A stretch of DNA of 64,000 nucleotides. Origin: Motilimonas pumila (GTDB lineage: Bacteria; Pseudomonadota; Gammaproteobacteria; Enterobacterales; CBDFNC01). Positions 45,481-55,910 of the stretch are shown here, piece by piece; within the stretch, counting starts at the first letter, position 1; each line of letters opens with the position of its first letter. The position numbers and the translations under genes were made by a program. The notes under the pieces were generated by a model. It ran no database searches, was not told the origin of the DNA, and saw nothing but the letters and a program-made list of their open reading frames with translations. The DNA is taken from contig NZ_QZCH01000001.1 in assembly GCF_003596335.1 (NCBI RefSeq), positions 186,001-250,000 of the forward strand, in the 5' to 3' direction.

Positions 45481-46138
45481 TGTCTATTTCCAAACCTGTT
45501 ATTGTCTCTGGCTACAACGAGATGGCCAGTCGTCAAACTGGCAATCAAAACCACTGATATGTTGTTATTCACCACGAATATCGGTTGCTTAAAACTGCTT
45601 AGCAGCCCCGCGGCAGGTCCATTGGACAAATAATAGTCAACAAAATGGACTGGATAAACATGATATAGATCAATAAAAAAAGCTGAAAACTATCCCTAAT
45701 AAGAAAGTTACTTAAGTTTAAATAGGTTACGAATTGCAAGGCGGTAAGATTAATATCAATTATTGTTTAAAATATCATTAAGGAACTCACCTAAAATTTT
45801 ACCTCACTCAATCGCAATTATGGTTGCTGTATAAACATCAGCGACTTAGCCTTCTCGCTTTAACCCCCCTCACCACCTGCCCTCATACAAACCCCAAGCA
45901 AGGGATTCAGTAAAAGGTGATAGAGGTAATGAACATGACCTTAAAAATGACGATTATTTCATCTAGCAGAAAGCGTGACCTAGCTAACGGTTACAGCAAT
46001 GCATCCGATGTTGCATGCCATGACTGAGAGCAAAATAAACACGAATAGATATACAAAAGAGGGCGTCGTGATAGGTTGAGCAAAAGTGGAGAGCCTGTAG
46101 CGCAAATTTATCGCACGGCAGTTTGCAGCAGAGACAAT
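45481..46138. other. Gene-poor region of about 660 bp
   Basis: No tRNA, rRNA, repeat or confident gene is visible. The only short frame with a plausible ribosome site (AGAGGT) is 45929-46027, 32 codons on the plus strand, without hydrophobic or other distinctive content. The part before it is AT-rich (45650-45800). I cannot assign a function. Confidence 0.4.
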
Positions 46139-46140
46139 AA

Positions 46141-46173
46141 AAAAGCCCTGAGCATCAGATGCTCAGGGCTTTT
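46141..46173. terminator. Strong bidirectional terminator after greA
   Basis: 15-bp stem AAAAGCCCTGAGCAT / ATGCTCAGGGCTTTT with a 3-nt loop, flanked by A and T runs. It ends 36 bp from the greA stop. Confidence 0.9.
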
Positions 46174-46209
46174 AGCGTAAACCATACTAAAACGAGGTTT
46201 AAAGATGAT

Positions 46210-46686
46210 TTAAATGTACTCTACTTCGATGATTTCAAACTCTACCGTACCACCTGGCGTTTGAATATTAGCCACATCATCAAGCTCTTTGCCGATAAGA
46301 CCACGCGCGATAGGAGAGTTAACCGAAATTTGGTTCTTTTTGATGTCGGCTTCATCATCACCCACGATACGATAGGTCACTTCATCATCGGTTTCAGTAT
46401 TTAAAATGGTCACTGTGCTGCCAAATATCACCTTGCCATTGTTGGCCATTTTCGTGACATCAATAATTTGCACATTCGACAACTTAGCTTCAATTTCTTG
46501 AATACGCCCCTCACAAAACCCCTGCTCTTCACGAGCGGCATGATATTCGGCATTTTCTTTTAAATCGCCATGTTCACGGGCTTCTGCAATGGCTTCTATG
46601 ATTGCAGGACGTTTAACTGTTTTTAACTGCTCCAGTTCATCACGAAGAAGCTCAGCACCGCGGGCAGTCATAGGAAATTGGTTCAT
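46210..46686 (-). CDS. greA: Transcription elongation factor GreA
   Basis: GreA rescues backtracked RNA polymerase by stimulating transcript cleavage through its coiled coil in the secondary channel. The 158-residue length equals E. coli GreA. It begins [20 protein letters not shown]; the coiled-coil tip is [19 protein letters not shown] with the acidic D/E residues, and the C-terminal FKBP-like part has [14 protein letters not shown]. It is monocistronic. Confidence 0.96.
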   Translation of the reverse strand: MNQFPMTARGAELLRDELEQLKTVKRPAIIEAIAEAREHGDLKENAEYHAAREEQGFCEGRIQEIEAKLSNVQIIDVTKMANNGKVIFGSTVTILNTETDDEVTYRIVGDDEADIKKNQISVNSPIARGLIGKELDDVANIQTPGGTVEFEIIEVEYI

Positions 46687-47051
46687 AGTTTACAGCCTAT
46701 ATTTTTAGTAAATTTGTTCTGCTGACAACAAATAAAAAGCTCAGCAAGGCGGGGATTGTAATGCAATTGAGAGAATTTTTCACCCTTGTAAATCAAAAAA
46801 CAGTACCTTACTGGGGGCATGGATTATAAGAAGCCCGTATAGGGTTATGTGCCCACGGCAACTCCTAAGCAGCAACAGCTCAATACTGTAAAGCAACCAC
46901 CTGAGGGTGAGATCTTAGTCATTAGATCAGTTTTAAACCTCAAAGGTTGCTCATCTCAGAAATTTACTGCAACAGCCAAAAGGCTTATGTAGTTTTCATC
47001 AGTTTTTTGATATTTTTCACCTCAATAAAATCAATTTATTATAAATTAAAT

Positions 47052-47414
47052 ATGAAGATCATCATTTTTATCGCCATCATCGCCGCCACTTTTTACCTTC
47101 ACAAAAATGGCTACCTTTTTAAAGAAGAAGTTCAATTCAGCAATTACAATGAATTACTCGCGAAAGTTGAAGAGCAACCTGTAACCATGGAAGAGGTAAA
47201 AAAAGGCTCCAACATGTTGGCAACACGTTTATGTAACGATGAGCACTTCCAAGAGACTGGTGGAAGTTCTGTAAAAAAGTGCTTAAAAACCTACCAAAAC
47301 TTCAAAGGAATGTGTGAGGAGCGTATTTTCACTGAGTTAGAACAACTCATTACGACCAAGGATGAAATAATGAGAATTGCAAAACGCTACGTAGCTTGTG
47401 TCGGTATTGAATAA
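47052..47414 (+). CDS. Small secreted or anchored protein of unknown function
   Basis: A 120-residue protein starting at 47052 with one hydrophobic stretch (IIIFIAIIAATFYLH) and a helical soluble part with four Cys (RLCNDEHF, KKCLKTYQ, GMCEERIF, YVACVGIE), probably oxidised in the periplasm. The frame is open 35 codons further upstream without support, and the ribosome site is weak. No family recognised. The gap of 365 bp before it shows no other feature. Confidence 0.5.
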   Translation: MKIIIFIAIIAATFYLHKNGYLFKEEVQFSNYNELLAKVEEQPVTMEEVKKGSNMLATRLCNDEHFQETGGSSVKKCLKTYQNFKGMCEERIFTELEQLITTKDEIMRIAKRYVACVGIE

Positions 47415-47460
47415 AAGCCATAAAGTACAAGCAACCGCCAAGTCAGTTTTATCTTGAATA

Positions 47461-47488
47461 AAAAAACCCGAACCTAGGTTCGGGTTTT
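47461..47488. terminator. Bidirectional terminator of carAB
   Basis: Palindromic stem AAAACCCGAAC / GTTCGGGTTTT with CTAG at its centre and a T-run on each strand. It lies 27 bp after carB and 47 bp after the convergent small gene. Confidence 0.9.
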
Positions 47489-47514
47489 TGCAGTTAAACG
47501 TTTAACGAGATAAC

Positions 47515-50500
47515 TTAACCGTTAATGCGCTTATGCAGCTCTTGTACAGAAGTAACCGTGCCTCTGTCATCAGCCGTGTGCGCTTGACAGGTCGCAAACG
47601 CGCCATTGATCGTAGTGGTGTAGTTAACACCGCCACGCAGTGCTGCACGGCGAAGCTGTCGAGAATCTTCTATCGCCTGACGGCCTTCGGTCGTGTTGAC
47701 GATATAGGTGTACTCGTCATTCTTGATGCGGTCTAAGATATGAGGGCGACCCTCAGATACCTTGTTGACCAAACGAGGGTTAATGCCCGCTTCACCCAGA
47801 ACCACAGCAGTACCATGAGTCGCATCAATCTCGTAACCCAACTCAATCAGTTTAGCGGCCAGTTTAGCCACCTTCTTCTTGTCTGAGTTACGAACTGAAA
47901 GTAACGCACGACCGGACTTAGGCACATCTTTGATTGAACCAAGTTCAGCTTTAGCATAAGCTTCCGCAAACGTGTTACCCACCCCCATTACCTCACCGGT
48001 AGAGCGCATTTCAGGGCCTAAGATAGGGTCTACGCCAGGGAATTTGTTAAACGGCAATACCACTTCTTTCACAGAGTAATATGGCGGGATAACTTCTTGG
48101 CTAATGCCTTGTGATGCCAAGCTTTGGCCCGTCATTACACGTGCAGCCACTTTTGCTAGCGGTACACCGGTCGCTTTTGAAACAAACGGTACAGTACGAG
48201 CAGCACGAGGGTTTACTTCAATCAGGTAAACTTCGTTATCTTTTACTGCGAACTGAATGTTCATCAAACCAACAACACCAAGTTCAAATGCAAGCTTCTT
48301 AGCTTGTTCACGCATCTCATCTTGGATTTCAGCGCTTAGCGTGTAAGGAGGCAATGAACATGCAGAGTCACCAGAGTGAACACCTGCTTGCTCAATGTGT
48401 TCCATAATGCCGCCGATAACAAAATCGGTGCCATCACAAATCGCATCTACGTCAACTTCAGTAGCATCATCTAAGAAGCGATCAAGCAGTACAGGAGATT
48501 CGTTTGAAACAGATACCGCTTCGTTGAAGTAGCGACGTAAATCTTGCTCATCGTATACAATTTCCATTGCACGACCACCAAGTACATAAGATGGACGAAC
48601 AACCAATGGATAACCAATGCGTTCAGCAGAAGCAACCGCTGACTCAACAGTTGTTACCGTATCATTTTCTGGCTGCTTAAGGCCTAAACGTTCAACTGCT
48701 TTTTGGAAACGCTCACGGTCTTCAGCACGGTCAATTGCATCAGGTGAAGTACCAATTACAGGCACACCTGCAGCTTCTAACGCACGCGCCAGTTTAAGCG
48801 GGGTTTGACCACCGTACTGCACGATCACACCTTTCGGTTTTTCTACGTGCACAATTTCAAGTACATCTTCAAGCGTAATAGGTTCGAAGTACAAACGGTC
48901 TGAAGTGTCGTAATCCGTTGAAACTGTCTCTGGGTTACAGTTCACCATGATGGTTTCATACCCGTCTTCACGAGCAGCAAATGCCGCGTGAACACAACAG
49001 TAGTCGAATTCTATACCTTGACCGATACGGTTAGGGCCACCGCCAATAACCATGATTTTATCTTTGTCTGATGGCTGCGCTTCACACTCGTCATCGTATG
49101 AAGAATACATGTAAGCGGTAGACGTCGAGAACTCTGCCGCACAGGTATCCACACGTTTATAGACAGGGTGCAGGTTAAACTTATGACGTACTTTGCGCAC
49201 TTCTGATTCAGAAACGTCGAGAATTTTCGCCAAGCGTTCATCGGCAAAGCCTTTACGTTTCAGGCGGTATAGCGTATCTGCGTCAAGCGCCGCAAAGCCG
49301 CCTTCAGCCAGTGCTTTTTCTTCGTTAACTATGTCTTCAATTTGCACTAAGAACCACAGATCAATCTTAGTTAAATCAAATACGTCTTGCGAAGTCAGGC
49401 CTAAACGCATCGCATCCGCTACGTACCAAATACGCTCAGCACCGGCATCTTGTAGCTCATGCTTTACTTTGTTAAGCGCTTCAGGATCGTTGAGGTCAAC
49501 CATAGAGTCGAAGCCTGTCGCACCTACTTCTAAGCCACGTAACGCTTTTTGCATGGATTCTTGTTGGTTACGACCAATCGCCATGACCTCACCTACCGAC
49601 TTCATTTGTGTCGTTAGACGATCATTAGAGCCAGCAAATTTTTCAAAGTTAAAGCGTGGGATCTTAGTTACAACGTAGTCGATAGCAGGCTCAAACGAAG
49701 CTGGCGTAGCGCCACCTGTAATATCGTTTTGAAGCTCATCTAAGGTGTAACCAACGGCGAGTTTGGCTGCGATTTTAGCAATTGGGAAACCCGTTGCTTT
49801 AGAAGCCAGTGCCGAAGAGCGAGATACACGAGGGTTCATTTCAATGATAACCATACGGCCATCTTCCGGGTTAATACCGAACTGTACGTTAGAGCCACCC
49901 GTTTCTACGCCAATTTCACGCAATACCGCACAAGATGCATTTCGCATCAGTTGGTATTCTTTATCCGTTAGCGTCTGTGCTGGAGCCACTGTGATAGAGT
50001 CACCAGTGTGAATACCCATAGGGTCGAAGTTTTCAATTGAACAAACAATGATACAGTTATCATTTTTGTCACGTACCACTTCCATTTCGTACTCTTTCCA
50101 ACCGATCAAGGATTCATCGATTAAAAGCTCACTAGTAGGAGATAGATCTAAGCCTCGGGTACAAATTTCTTCAAATTCTTCTTTGTTGTAAGCAATACCG
50201 CCGCCGGTTCCGCCCATGGTAAATGAAGGGCGAATAATACATGGAAAGCCTACTTGGTCTAATACACCGTAAGCCTCTTCCATATTGTGAGCAATACCAG
50301 CACGAGGACACTCAAGGCCGATCGATTTCATTGCTTTGTCGAAGCGGCTACGATCTTCAGCTTTATCAATCGCGTCAGCCGTTGCGCCAATCATTTCAAC
50401 ATTGTACTTCTCAAGTACGCCTTTGCTTTCGAGCTCCAGGGCACAGTTCAATGCTGTTTGGCCACCCATAGTCGGTAAAACCGCATCTGGGCGCTCTTTC

Positions 50501-50736
50501 TCAATAATTTTTTCAACTACTTCCCAGTGAATCGGCTCGATGTAGGTTGCATCTGCCATTTCAGGATCTGTCATGATCGTTGCTGGGTTAGAGTTCACGA
50601 GAATAACTCGGTAACCTTCTTCTCGAAGTGCTTTACACGCTTGCGCACCAGAGTAGTCGAACTCACAAGCCTGACCAATTACGATTGGTCCAGCACCTAT
50701 GATTAATATACTTTTAATATCAGTACGTTTTGCCAT
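47515..50736 (-). CDS. carB: Carbamoyl-phosphate synthase large subunit
   Basis: CarB makes carbamoyl phosphate from bicarbonate, ATP and ammonia passed from CarA, for pyrimidines and arginine. The 1073-residue length equals E. coli CarB. It has two ATP-grasp halves, each with its own NxRxSRSSAL or [10 protein letters not shown] motif ([19 protein letters not shown] near 300, [20 protein letters not shown] near 850), the N-terminal [22 protein letters not shown], and a C-terminal MGS-like allosteric domain from about 935. It starts 20 bp after carA. Confidence 0.97.
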   Translation of the reverse strand: MAKRTDIKSILIIGAGPIVIGQACEFDYSGAQACKALREEGYRVILVNSNPATIMTDPEMADATYIEPIHWEVVEKIIEKERPDAVLPTMGGQTALNCALELESKGVLEKYNVEMIGATADAIDKAEDRSRFDKAMKSIGLECPRAGIAHNMEEAYGVLDQVGFPCIIRPSFTMGGTGGGIAYNKEEFEEICTRGLDLSPTSELLIDESLIGWKEYEMEVVRDKNDNCIIVCSIENFDPMGIHTGDSITVAPAQTLTDKEYQLMRNASCAVLREIGVETGGSNVQFGINPEDGRMVIIEMNPRVSRSSALASKATGFPIAKIAAKLAVGYTLDELQNDITGGATPASFEPAIDYVVTKIPRFNFEKFAGSNDRLTTQMKSVGEVMAIGRNQQESMQKALRGLEVGATGFDSMVDLNDPEALNKVKHELQDAGAERIWYVADAMRLGLTSQDVFDLTKIDLWFLVQIEDIVNEEKALAEGGFAALDADTLYRLKRKGFADERLAKILDVSESEVRKVRHKFNLHPVYKRVDTCAAEFSTSTAYMYSSYDDECEAQPSDKDKIMVIGGGPNRIGQGIEFDYCCVHAAFAAREDGYETIMVNCNPETVSTDYDTSDRLYFEPITLEDVLEIVHVEKPKGVIVQYGGQTPLKLARALEAAGVPVIGTSPDAIDRAEDRERFQKAVERLGLKQPENDTVTTVESAVASAERIGYPLVVRPSYVLGGRAMEIVYDEQDLRRYFNEAVSVSNESPVLLDRFLDDATEVDVDAICDGTDFVIGGIMEHIEQAGVHSGDSACSLPPYTLSAEIQDEMREQAKKLAFELGVVGLMNIQFAVKDNEVYLIEVNPRAARTVPFVSKATGVPLAKVAARVMTGQSLASQGISQEVIPPYYSVKEVVLPFNKFPGVDPILGPEMRSTGEVMGVGNTFAEAYAKAELGSIKDVPKSGRALLSVRNSDKKKVAKLAAKLIELGYEIDATHGTAVVLGEAGINPRLVNKVSEGRPHILDRIKNDEYTYIVNTTEGRQAIEDSRQLRRAALRGGVNYTTTINGAFATCQAHTADDRGTVTSVQELHKRING

Positions 50737-50756
50737 CTGACTTATTACCCTTCCAG

Positions 50757-51890
50757 TTACGCTTTATATTTTTCAATGAGTTCAATGAAGTGATCAAACA
50801 ACGGCGCTGCATCGTGTGGACCAGGGCTTGCTTCAGGGTGCCCTTGGAAGCTAAATGCTGGCTTATCAGTGCGATGGATACCTTGTAGCGAGCCATCAAA
50901 CAATGAATTATGAGTGGCTTTTAGGCTCTCAGGCAAGGTTGCTTCATCTACCGCAAAACCGTGGTTTTGGCTGGTAATCATGACCACATCGCGCTCTTGG
51001 TCTTTCACTGGGTGGTTCGCACCGTGGTGACCAAATTTCATTTTCACTGTCTTAGCACCACTTGCTAGCGCAAGTAATTGGTGTCCTAAACAAATGCCAA
51101 ATACTGGAATGTCTGTTTTCAGAATTTCTTGAATTGCTTCGATGGCATAAGTACAAGGCTCTGGGTCACCAGGGCCATTGGATAAAAACACGCCATCCGG
51201 GTTCATTGCTAATACTTCAGCAGCCGGAGTTTGTGCTGGTACCACTGTCAAGCGACAACCACGGTCAACCAACATACGCAGGATGTTGCGCTTGGCACCG
51301 AAGTCATACGCAACTACGTGGAAGCGTAAATCGGTCGCGTCAGCAGGTAAGCCGCCGGTAAGGGTCCAGCTGCCTTGTTTCCATTCATGTTGCGCGTCAC
51401 AAGTAACTTCTTTTGCTAAATCCATGCCTTTCAGACCAGGGAAGGCTTGCGCTTGTTCTAGCGCTTTCGCTTCGTCTAAGTCGGCACCGGCAATGATACA
51501 GCCAGCTTGCGCGCCTTTTTCGCGTAAAATACGAGTCAGCTTGCGCGTATCGATATCAGCAATACCGACAACGCCACGGCTGCTTAAATATTCACTGAGT
51601 GATTGTTGATTTCGGAAGTTGCTGGCAAGTAGAGGCAGGTCTCGGATGATCAAACCACAAGCGTGGATTTGAGTAGACTCTTCATCTTCGTTATTGGTAC
51701 CCGTGTTACCAATGTGTGGGTATGTAAGGGTTACCATTTGACGAGCATAAGATGGATCCGTAAGGATTTCTTGATAACCTGTCATTGAAGTATTAAATAC
51801 AACTTCACCCACTGAGCTACCTTCGGCGCCGATAGAAACGCCCTTAAATACTGTTCCATCTTCAAGAACCAGTATGGCGGAATTACTCAA
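50757..51890 (-). CDS. carA: Carbamoyl-phosphate synthase small subunit
   Basis: CarA is the glutaminase that feeds ammonia to CarB. The 377-residue product has the class-I amidotransferase triad region: nucleophile Cys in [15 protein letters not shown] near residue 260, and His/Glu in [13 protein letters not shown]. The TTG at 51890 is preferred because a strong GGAGGT lies 5 nt ahead and the protein then begins (M)[14 protein letters not shown], the family start; an ATG at 51902 overlaps that ribosome site. Confidence 0.95.
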   Translation of the reverse strand: MSNSAILVLEDGTVFKGVSIGAEGSSVGEVVFNTSMTGYQEILTDPSYARQMVTLTYPHIGNTGTNNEDEESTQIHACGLIIRDLPLLASNFRNQQSLSEYLSSRGVVGIADIDTRKLTRILREKGAQAGCIIAGADLDEAKALEQAQAFPGLKGMDLAKEVTCDAQHEWKQGSWTLTGGLPADATDLRFHVVAYDFGAKRNILRMLVDRGCRLTVVPAQTPAAEVLAMNPDGVFLSNGPGDPEPCTYAIEAIQEILKTDIPVFGICLGHQLLALASGAKTVKMKFGHHGANHPVKDQERDVVMITSQNHGFAVDEATLPESLKATHNSLFDGSLQGIHRTDKPAFSFQGHPEASPGPHDAAPLFDHFIELIEKYKA

Positions 51891-51959
51891 GATGACCTCC
51901 ATAAAGCAATAAGTAACAGAAAAACACAAACTTTAAGCTGCAAAAACACCAACTTGATG

Positions 51960-51973
51960 TGAATATTCATGCA
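51960..51973. promoter_or_regulatory. Possible ArgR operator (ARG-box-like) before carA
   Basis: TGAATATTCATGCA agrees with the ARG-box form TGAATAATTATTCA at 11 of 14 positions, about 70 bp before the carA start. ArgR control of carAB is known in enterobacteria. Only a single box was found, so support is modest. The rest of 51891-52250 holds nothing else I can name. Confidence 0.35.
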
Positions 51974-52253
51974 AAATAAAAAATTTGGCAAATTGCGCGC
52001 ATTTTACAGCGTATCACCTTTGATGGCTAATTAAATTTGAAGGTTTTTATAGAAATTCAAATCAGGGTTAAATTTCGGAGTGAAAATCTCAATTTCGGGG
52101 GTAAATCAAGACAAAAGGCTGCGCAGTAAGTGCCTGTTTGGCGAATGGCGTTTTAAGAGATAGAAAAAAGCCGTTATTTTTGAGTAAAAAAAGCGCCAAG
52201 CAAGATAAAAAAACAATAGTTTATAGCTACTTTTAACTACTACAAACAAAAAA

Positions 52254-52268
52254 GGCGCCTAAAGCGCC
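52254..52268 (-). terminator. Terminator of the small membrane protein gene
   Basis: Minus-strand stem GGCGC-TTTAG-GCGCC followed by TTTTTTG, 19 bp after the stop of the 38-residue gene. Confidence 0.8.
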
Positions 52269-52287
52269 ATTTTAATAAAAATCAGGC

Positions 52288-52404
52288 CTAACCGAATATT
52301 TTTACCAAGCTCAGGGTCAAGGGCAAAGTTGGAATGCCTAATGCTAAGATAAAACCGAAAAAATATTTAATGTTGTAGACTTCTTTGAAGTTCTGATCTG
52401 CCAT
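52288..52404 (-). CDS. 38-residue single-helix membrane protein
   Basis: A 39-codon frame, too short for usual gene callers: MADQNFKEVYNIKYFFGFIL, then ALGIPTLPLTLSLVKIFG. One helix (about 14-36) with an acidic/polar N-terminus and a short basic end. A ribosome site AAGGGAAG sits 6 nt before the ATG and a proper terminator follows the stop, so the transcript is a self-contained unit. No family was recognised. It lies between carA and the LPMO gene, on the minus strand. The 326-bp gap from 52405 to 52730 shows no other gene. Confidence 0.65.
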   Translation of the reverse strand: MADQNFKEVYNIKYFFGFILALGIPTLPLTLSLVKIFG

Positions 52405-52730
52405 GACTTGCTTCCCTTTTTTGATCTAAATCAATTTTCGAGCGCATATTAGCAAATAATGCTCAGAAAAAAAGCCAAATTTTAGCCAAGTTAATCAGGC
52501 TATCGCACCAATCTTTTATTACCTTACTTAGCAAAACGTTCATCTTAGCGTACAAAATTCAGTCCTTGCGCTCATTTTTCAGCCTTCAAAAACACAAAGT
52601 GTTTACATAAATGAAACAAACGGACAGAATAACAGATCGGTTGAGATAATTTTGATTATTGACATACCGCGTTTTAGTTAGCCGCTAGAACGAATCCAGC
52701 CAAAAATTAACGTAACTAAAGGATATAGTT

Positions 52731-54170
52731 ATGAACATGAAAAAAGGGATGCTTCATGCGTCCGTAATTGCTGCCCTTGGTGCAATACTTCTCCCTACTA
52801 GCGCGATGGCGCACGGTAGCATGGAAAAACCATTAAGCCGTGTATATGGTTGTGCCCAAGGTGATATTGAAAATCTAAAAGATGAAGCGTGTTTAGCTGC
52901 TTCTCAAGTCAGTGGTAAATCAACTTTTTACGATTGGAGTGGTGTAGCTCAAGGTGGCGCTGATAGCAATCACCTAGCAGTAGTACCCGATGGTAAATTG
53001 TGTAGTGGTGGTAACAGCTACTACGACGGTCTTGATCTTGTTCGTGATGACTGGACTGCTACTCCTATCTATGCTGACGCTCAAGGTAACTTTGAGTTTG
53101 TCTTTAACGGTGAGCCTGCTCCACACCAAACTAAAGATTGGATCTTCTATGTTACTAAACCTAACTACAACCCACTTGAACCATTAAAGTGGAGTGACCT
53201 TGAAGAGTTTTGTCGCTTAGGTAACGTGCCTACCGATGAAAACAAACGCTACAACCTAACATGTCCATTGCCAGAGCGTGACGGCAAACACGTTATCTAT
53301 AACGTATGGCAACGTAGCGATAGCCCAGAAGCTTTCTACACTTGTATTGACGTAGAATTTGTTACGCCAGTAACCGGTTGGGAGAACTTAGGTAAACTGG
53401 TTGCCAACACAACGCTAGAAGCAGGTGACTACGTTAACTTCCGCCTATTCGACGCAAATTTCAGCGATGCTGAGACTATTCGCGTTGATATTACAGCTGC
53501 CAACGTGAACCCTGCCCAGTGGGCTTACGACCTAGCAAACGCGATCAACGCACAATCACAATATGCTAAAGCGGGTGTTCCTGATGCTCAAGGCAACATT
53601 GTGGCTGTTGAAGGCGCCAATGCTAACAGCGTTTACATTGCTGAAGGTTCACAGCTGTCGTTCAAGATCGACAAAAGAAAAAGCGGCGAACCAACACAAA
53701 AACCATGGAACACAGGCTTAGTTTACAACAAAGGTGACATCGTAAGTCACAACGGTAAGCTATATGAAAGCCAGTGGTGGAACCAAGGCAATGAGCCGGG
53801 TGCATCACAATGGGGTCCATGGAAAGAAGTGGATGGTGGTACAACTCCTACTCAACCACCAGTAACGCAGCCTCCTGTGACTGAGCCGCCGGTAACACAA
53901 CCACCTGTATCTCAGCCTCCAGTAACCCAGCCTCCAGTTACTCAACCACCTGTGACTGAGCCACCTGTGACTCAACCGCCTGTGACTGAGCCGCCTGTGA
54001 CTCAACCACCAGTAACTGACGCTCCTAGCTTACCAGCTTGGGATGCATCAGCTGTTTATACTGGCGGTGATCAAGTGTCTTTCCAAGGCCAAAGCTACCA
54101 AGCTAAATGGTGGACACAAGGTGATGATCCAGCTAAGTCTGGTCAATGGGGTGTGTGGAAAAAGCTATAA
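52731..54170 (+). CDS. Chitin-active lytic polysaccharide monooxygenase (AA10) with two CBM5/12 modules
   Basis: A 479-residue secreted copper enzyme. The signal peptide ends SAMA and the mature protein starts with His28, the copper-brace His. His132 in APHQTKDWIFYVTK is the second brace residue, and Phe210 (CIDVEF) fits the axial position. PDGKLCSGGN near 87 resembles chitin-active AA10 proteins. Residues about 211-317 resemble the second domain of GbpA. Two small chitin-binding CBM5/12 modules (about 321-367, SQWWNQGNEPGASQW, and about 432-479, AKWWTQGDDPAKSGQWGVW) flank a Thr/Pro-rich linker. The role is extracellular cleavage of crystalline chitin, with N-terminal His methylation unlikely in bacteria. 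Confidence 0.9.
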   Translation: MNMKKGMLHASVIAALGAILLPTSAMAHGSMEKPLSRVYGCAQGDIENLKDEACLAASQVSGKSTFYDWSGVAQGGADSNHLAVVPDGKLCSGGNSYYDGLDLVRDDWTATPIYADAQGNFEFVFNGEPAPHQTKDWIFYVTKPNYNPLEPLKWSDLEEFCRLGNVPTDENKRYNLTCPLPERDGKHVIYNVWQRSDSPEAFYTCIDVEFVTPVTGWENLGKLVANTTLEAGDYVNFRLFDANFSDAETIRVDITAANVNPAQWAYDLANAINAQSQYAKAGVPDAQGNIVAVEGANANSVYIAEGSQLSFKIDKRKSGEPTQKPWNTGLVYNKGDIVSHNGKLYESQWWNQGNEPGASQWGPWKEVDGGTTPTQPPVTQPPVTEPPVTQPPVSQPPVTQPPVTQPPVTEPPVTQPPVTEPPVTQPPVTDAPSLPAWDASAVYTGGDQVSFQGQSYQAKWWTQGDDPAKSGQWGVWKKL

Positions 54171-54199
54171 GCTAGTTCCCAAACTAACCAATTGATAAA

Positions 54200-54225
54200 A
54201 AGCCCTGCTTAGCAGGGCTTTTTTT
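54200..54225 (+). terminator. Terminator of the LPMO gene
   Basis: Stem AAGCCCTGC / GCAGGGCTT with a TTA loop and a T-run of seven, 30 bp after the stop. Confidence 0.9.
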
Positions 54226-54260
54226 GTTAATTGAGCCAAGTAATAATCACTCGACACAAA

Positions 54261-54282
54261 AAAACCAGCCTGAGCTGGTTTT
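54261..54282 (-). terminator. Terminator of fklB
   Basis: Minus-strand stem AAAACCAGC / GCTGGTTTT with a 4-nt loop, followed by seven T, 47 bp after the fklB stop. Confidence 0.85.
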
Positions 54283-54329
54283 AATAATGCTTAATTGAAG
54301 GAGCAAACCTTCAATTCGAAAGTTTGCAA

Positions 54330-54953
54330 TTAAGCAACAATCTCAAGTAGTTCAACTTCAAACACTAGGGTGCTGTATGGACCAATTGCACCGCCCGCAC
54401 CGCGCTCGCCGTAAGCAAGGCTGTATGGAATAGTCAATTTGTATTTAGAACCTACTGGCATTAGTTGCAGTGCTTCTGTCCAACCAGCGATTACGCCGTT
54501 TACTGGGAACTCAGCCGGCTCACCGCGTTGTACTGAGCTATCAAACACAGTGCCATCAATCAGCTGACCGTGGTAGTGAGTACGAACAGTAGAAGCAGCG
54601 GTCGGTTTCTCGCCTGTGCCTTGAGTGATCACTTCATATTGAAGACCTGACTCAGTCACAACTACGCCGTCTTTCTTAGCATTTTCAGCTAGGAATGCTT
54701 CGCCTTCTTTTGATAATTCTTTTGCTTGCTCAGCTTGCTTCTCTTGGATTTGCGCCGCAATGATTTGGAATGCTTCACCCAGAGCTTGCTCATCTACTTG
54801 GCTCGCTTGACCGCCAAACGCGTCTGCAACGCCTTCTTGAACCGCTTCAATAACTAAACCGTCAAATGGGTTTGCAGCCAGTTGCTCGCCTAGCTGACGA
54901 CCAATACCGTAACTTACTTTAGCTTCAGTTGAAGCAAATTTATTATCAGACAT
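54330..54953 (-). CDS. fklB: FKBP-type peptidyl-prolyl cis-trans isomerase
   Basis: FklB speeds proline isomerisation during protein folding. The 207-residue product has a helical dimerisation half (residues 1-95, GIGRQLGEQLAANPFDGLVIEAVQEG) and a C-terminal FKBP domain with the active-site residues in VRTHYHGQLIDGTVFDSSV, GVIAGWTEALQLMPVGSKYKL and IPYSLAYGERGAGGAIGPYSTL. Length matches E. coli FklB (206). No signal peptide, so cytoplasmic. cutC lies 73 bp upstream on the same strand. Confidence 0.93.
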   Translation of the reverse strand: MSDNKFASTEAKVSYGIGRQLGEQLAANPFDGLVIEAVQEGVADAFGGQASQVDEQALGEAFQIIAAQIQEKQAEQAKELSKEGEAFLAENAKKDGVVVTESGLQYEVITQGTGEKPTAASTVRTHYHGQLIDGTVFDSSVQRGEPAEFPVNGVIAGWTEALQLMPVGSKYKLTIPYSLAYGERGAGGAIGPYSTLVFEVELLEIVA

Positions 54954-55026
54954 ATCTCTTCTCAGATGATGAAAAAAGGCGAGTCTATCAAAATCCGTAA
55001 GTGATAGCGACCGCCAGCCCAGGCTA

Positions 55027-55752
55027 TTAAGTTAAGGCCTTCACCACGGCGCGAATTTGCGTTTCACTGGTCACATTCAAATTCATATCATCTGCACTGC
55101 CCATACTGGGCTGCTGCCCTGAAACTGTCATGTAACTTTGTCGCTGACTTTTGCCGGAAAGGTGAACTTCATGCACGCCTGAGATATCGACGATCTGTTT
55201 AACGTTAGTACCTGAAACCCCCGCCCCTGCCATAATGCTAATCCGATTATTTGCTTGCACCACCATTTGCTTAAGCGTGTTAACACCAGCAAGCGCAGTT
55301 TGCTCTTGACCCGAAGTTAGCACTCGCTCACAGCCTGCTGCAATGATGGTTTCCAAGGCATCTTCCACATTGGCAACAAGATCAATTGCGCGGTGAAACG
55401 TCACCCCCATTTGACCCGCTTCAGCCACCAAGGACTTGAGTACTTGGCGGTCTATGTTGGCTTGCTTATCGAGTACACCCAACACCACACCTTGAGCCCC
55501 GGCTCTGCGCGCCGCATAAATGTCGCTGAGCATAATCGCCACTTCGTCTTCACTGTAAAAAAAATCACCACTGCGCGGGCGGATCATGACATAAACGGGA
55601 ATACTGGCGTGCTGGCAGGCTGCTTTAATTAAGCCATAATTAGGCGTAATTCCACCTAAGGCCAACGCGCCGCATAACTCGATACGGTTAGCGCCACCAC
55701 GCTGTGCGCTGTTAAGAGATTCAAAATTATCAATGCATACTTCTACGTTCAT
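55027..55752 (-). CDS. cutC: CutC family protein (copper homeostasis)
   Basis: A 241-residue TIM-barrel protein with MNVEVCIDNFESLNSAQRGGANRIELC, VYVMIRPRSGDFFYSEDE and GAGVSGTNVKQI, as in CutC. CutC has been linked to copper handling, but its direct copper role in bacteria is disputed. It lies after nagK, with a terminator-like hairpin between. Confidence 0.9.
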   Translation of the reverse strand: MNVEVCIDNFESLNSAQRGGANRIELCGALALGGITPNYGLIKAACQHASIPVYVMIRPRSGDFFYSEDEVAIMLSDIYAARRAGAQGVVLGVLDKQANIDRQVLKSLVAEAGQMGVTFHRAIDLVANVEDALETIIAAGCERVLTSGQEQTALAGVNTLKQMVVQANNRISIMAGAGVSGTNVKQIVDISGVHEVHLSGKSQRQSYMTVSGQQPSMGSADDMNLNVTSETQIRAVVKALT

Positions 55753-55774
55753 AGCTTTCCCCAGAAAAAAGAAA

Positions 55775-55791
55775 GGGAGCCATAGGCTCCC
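55775..55791 (-). terminator. Terminator of nagK
   Basis: Stem GGGAGCC / GGCTCCC with a 3-nt loop followed on the minus strand by TTTCTTTTTTC, 119 bp after the nagK stop and 22 bp before cutC. Confidence 0.7.
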
Positions 55792-55910
55792 TGTTAAACT
55801 TGATAATCCCTATCGAGTGTCATCTTAGCTCAATTGCATTCAATCGAACTTATCTTTACTTATCATTACGTAACGATAGTAGTGAATAAATGCCGTGAGC
55901 AACACTGCTA

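Noticed and set aside
45929..46027. Plus-strand frame of 32 codons in the 45.5-46.1 kb gap
   Set aside because: It has a plausible ribosome site but nothing else; kept only as a note in the gap description.
49193..49678. Plus-strand frame of 161 codons inside carB
   Set aside because: Antisense shadow of carB with Ser/Arg-rich composition and no start signals.
53840..54025. CRISPR-like short repeats
   Set aside because: They are 15-bp coding repeats for a Pro/Thr linker in one continuous frame.
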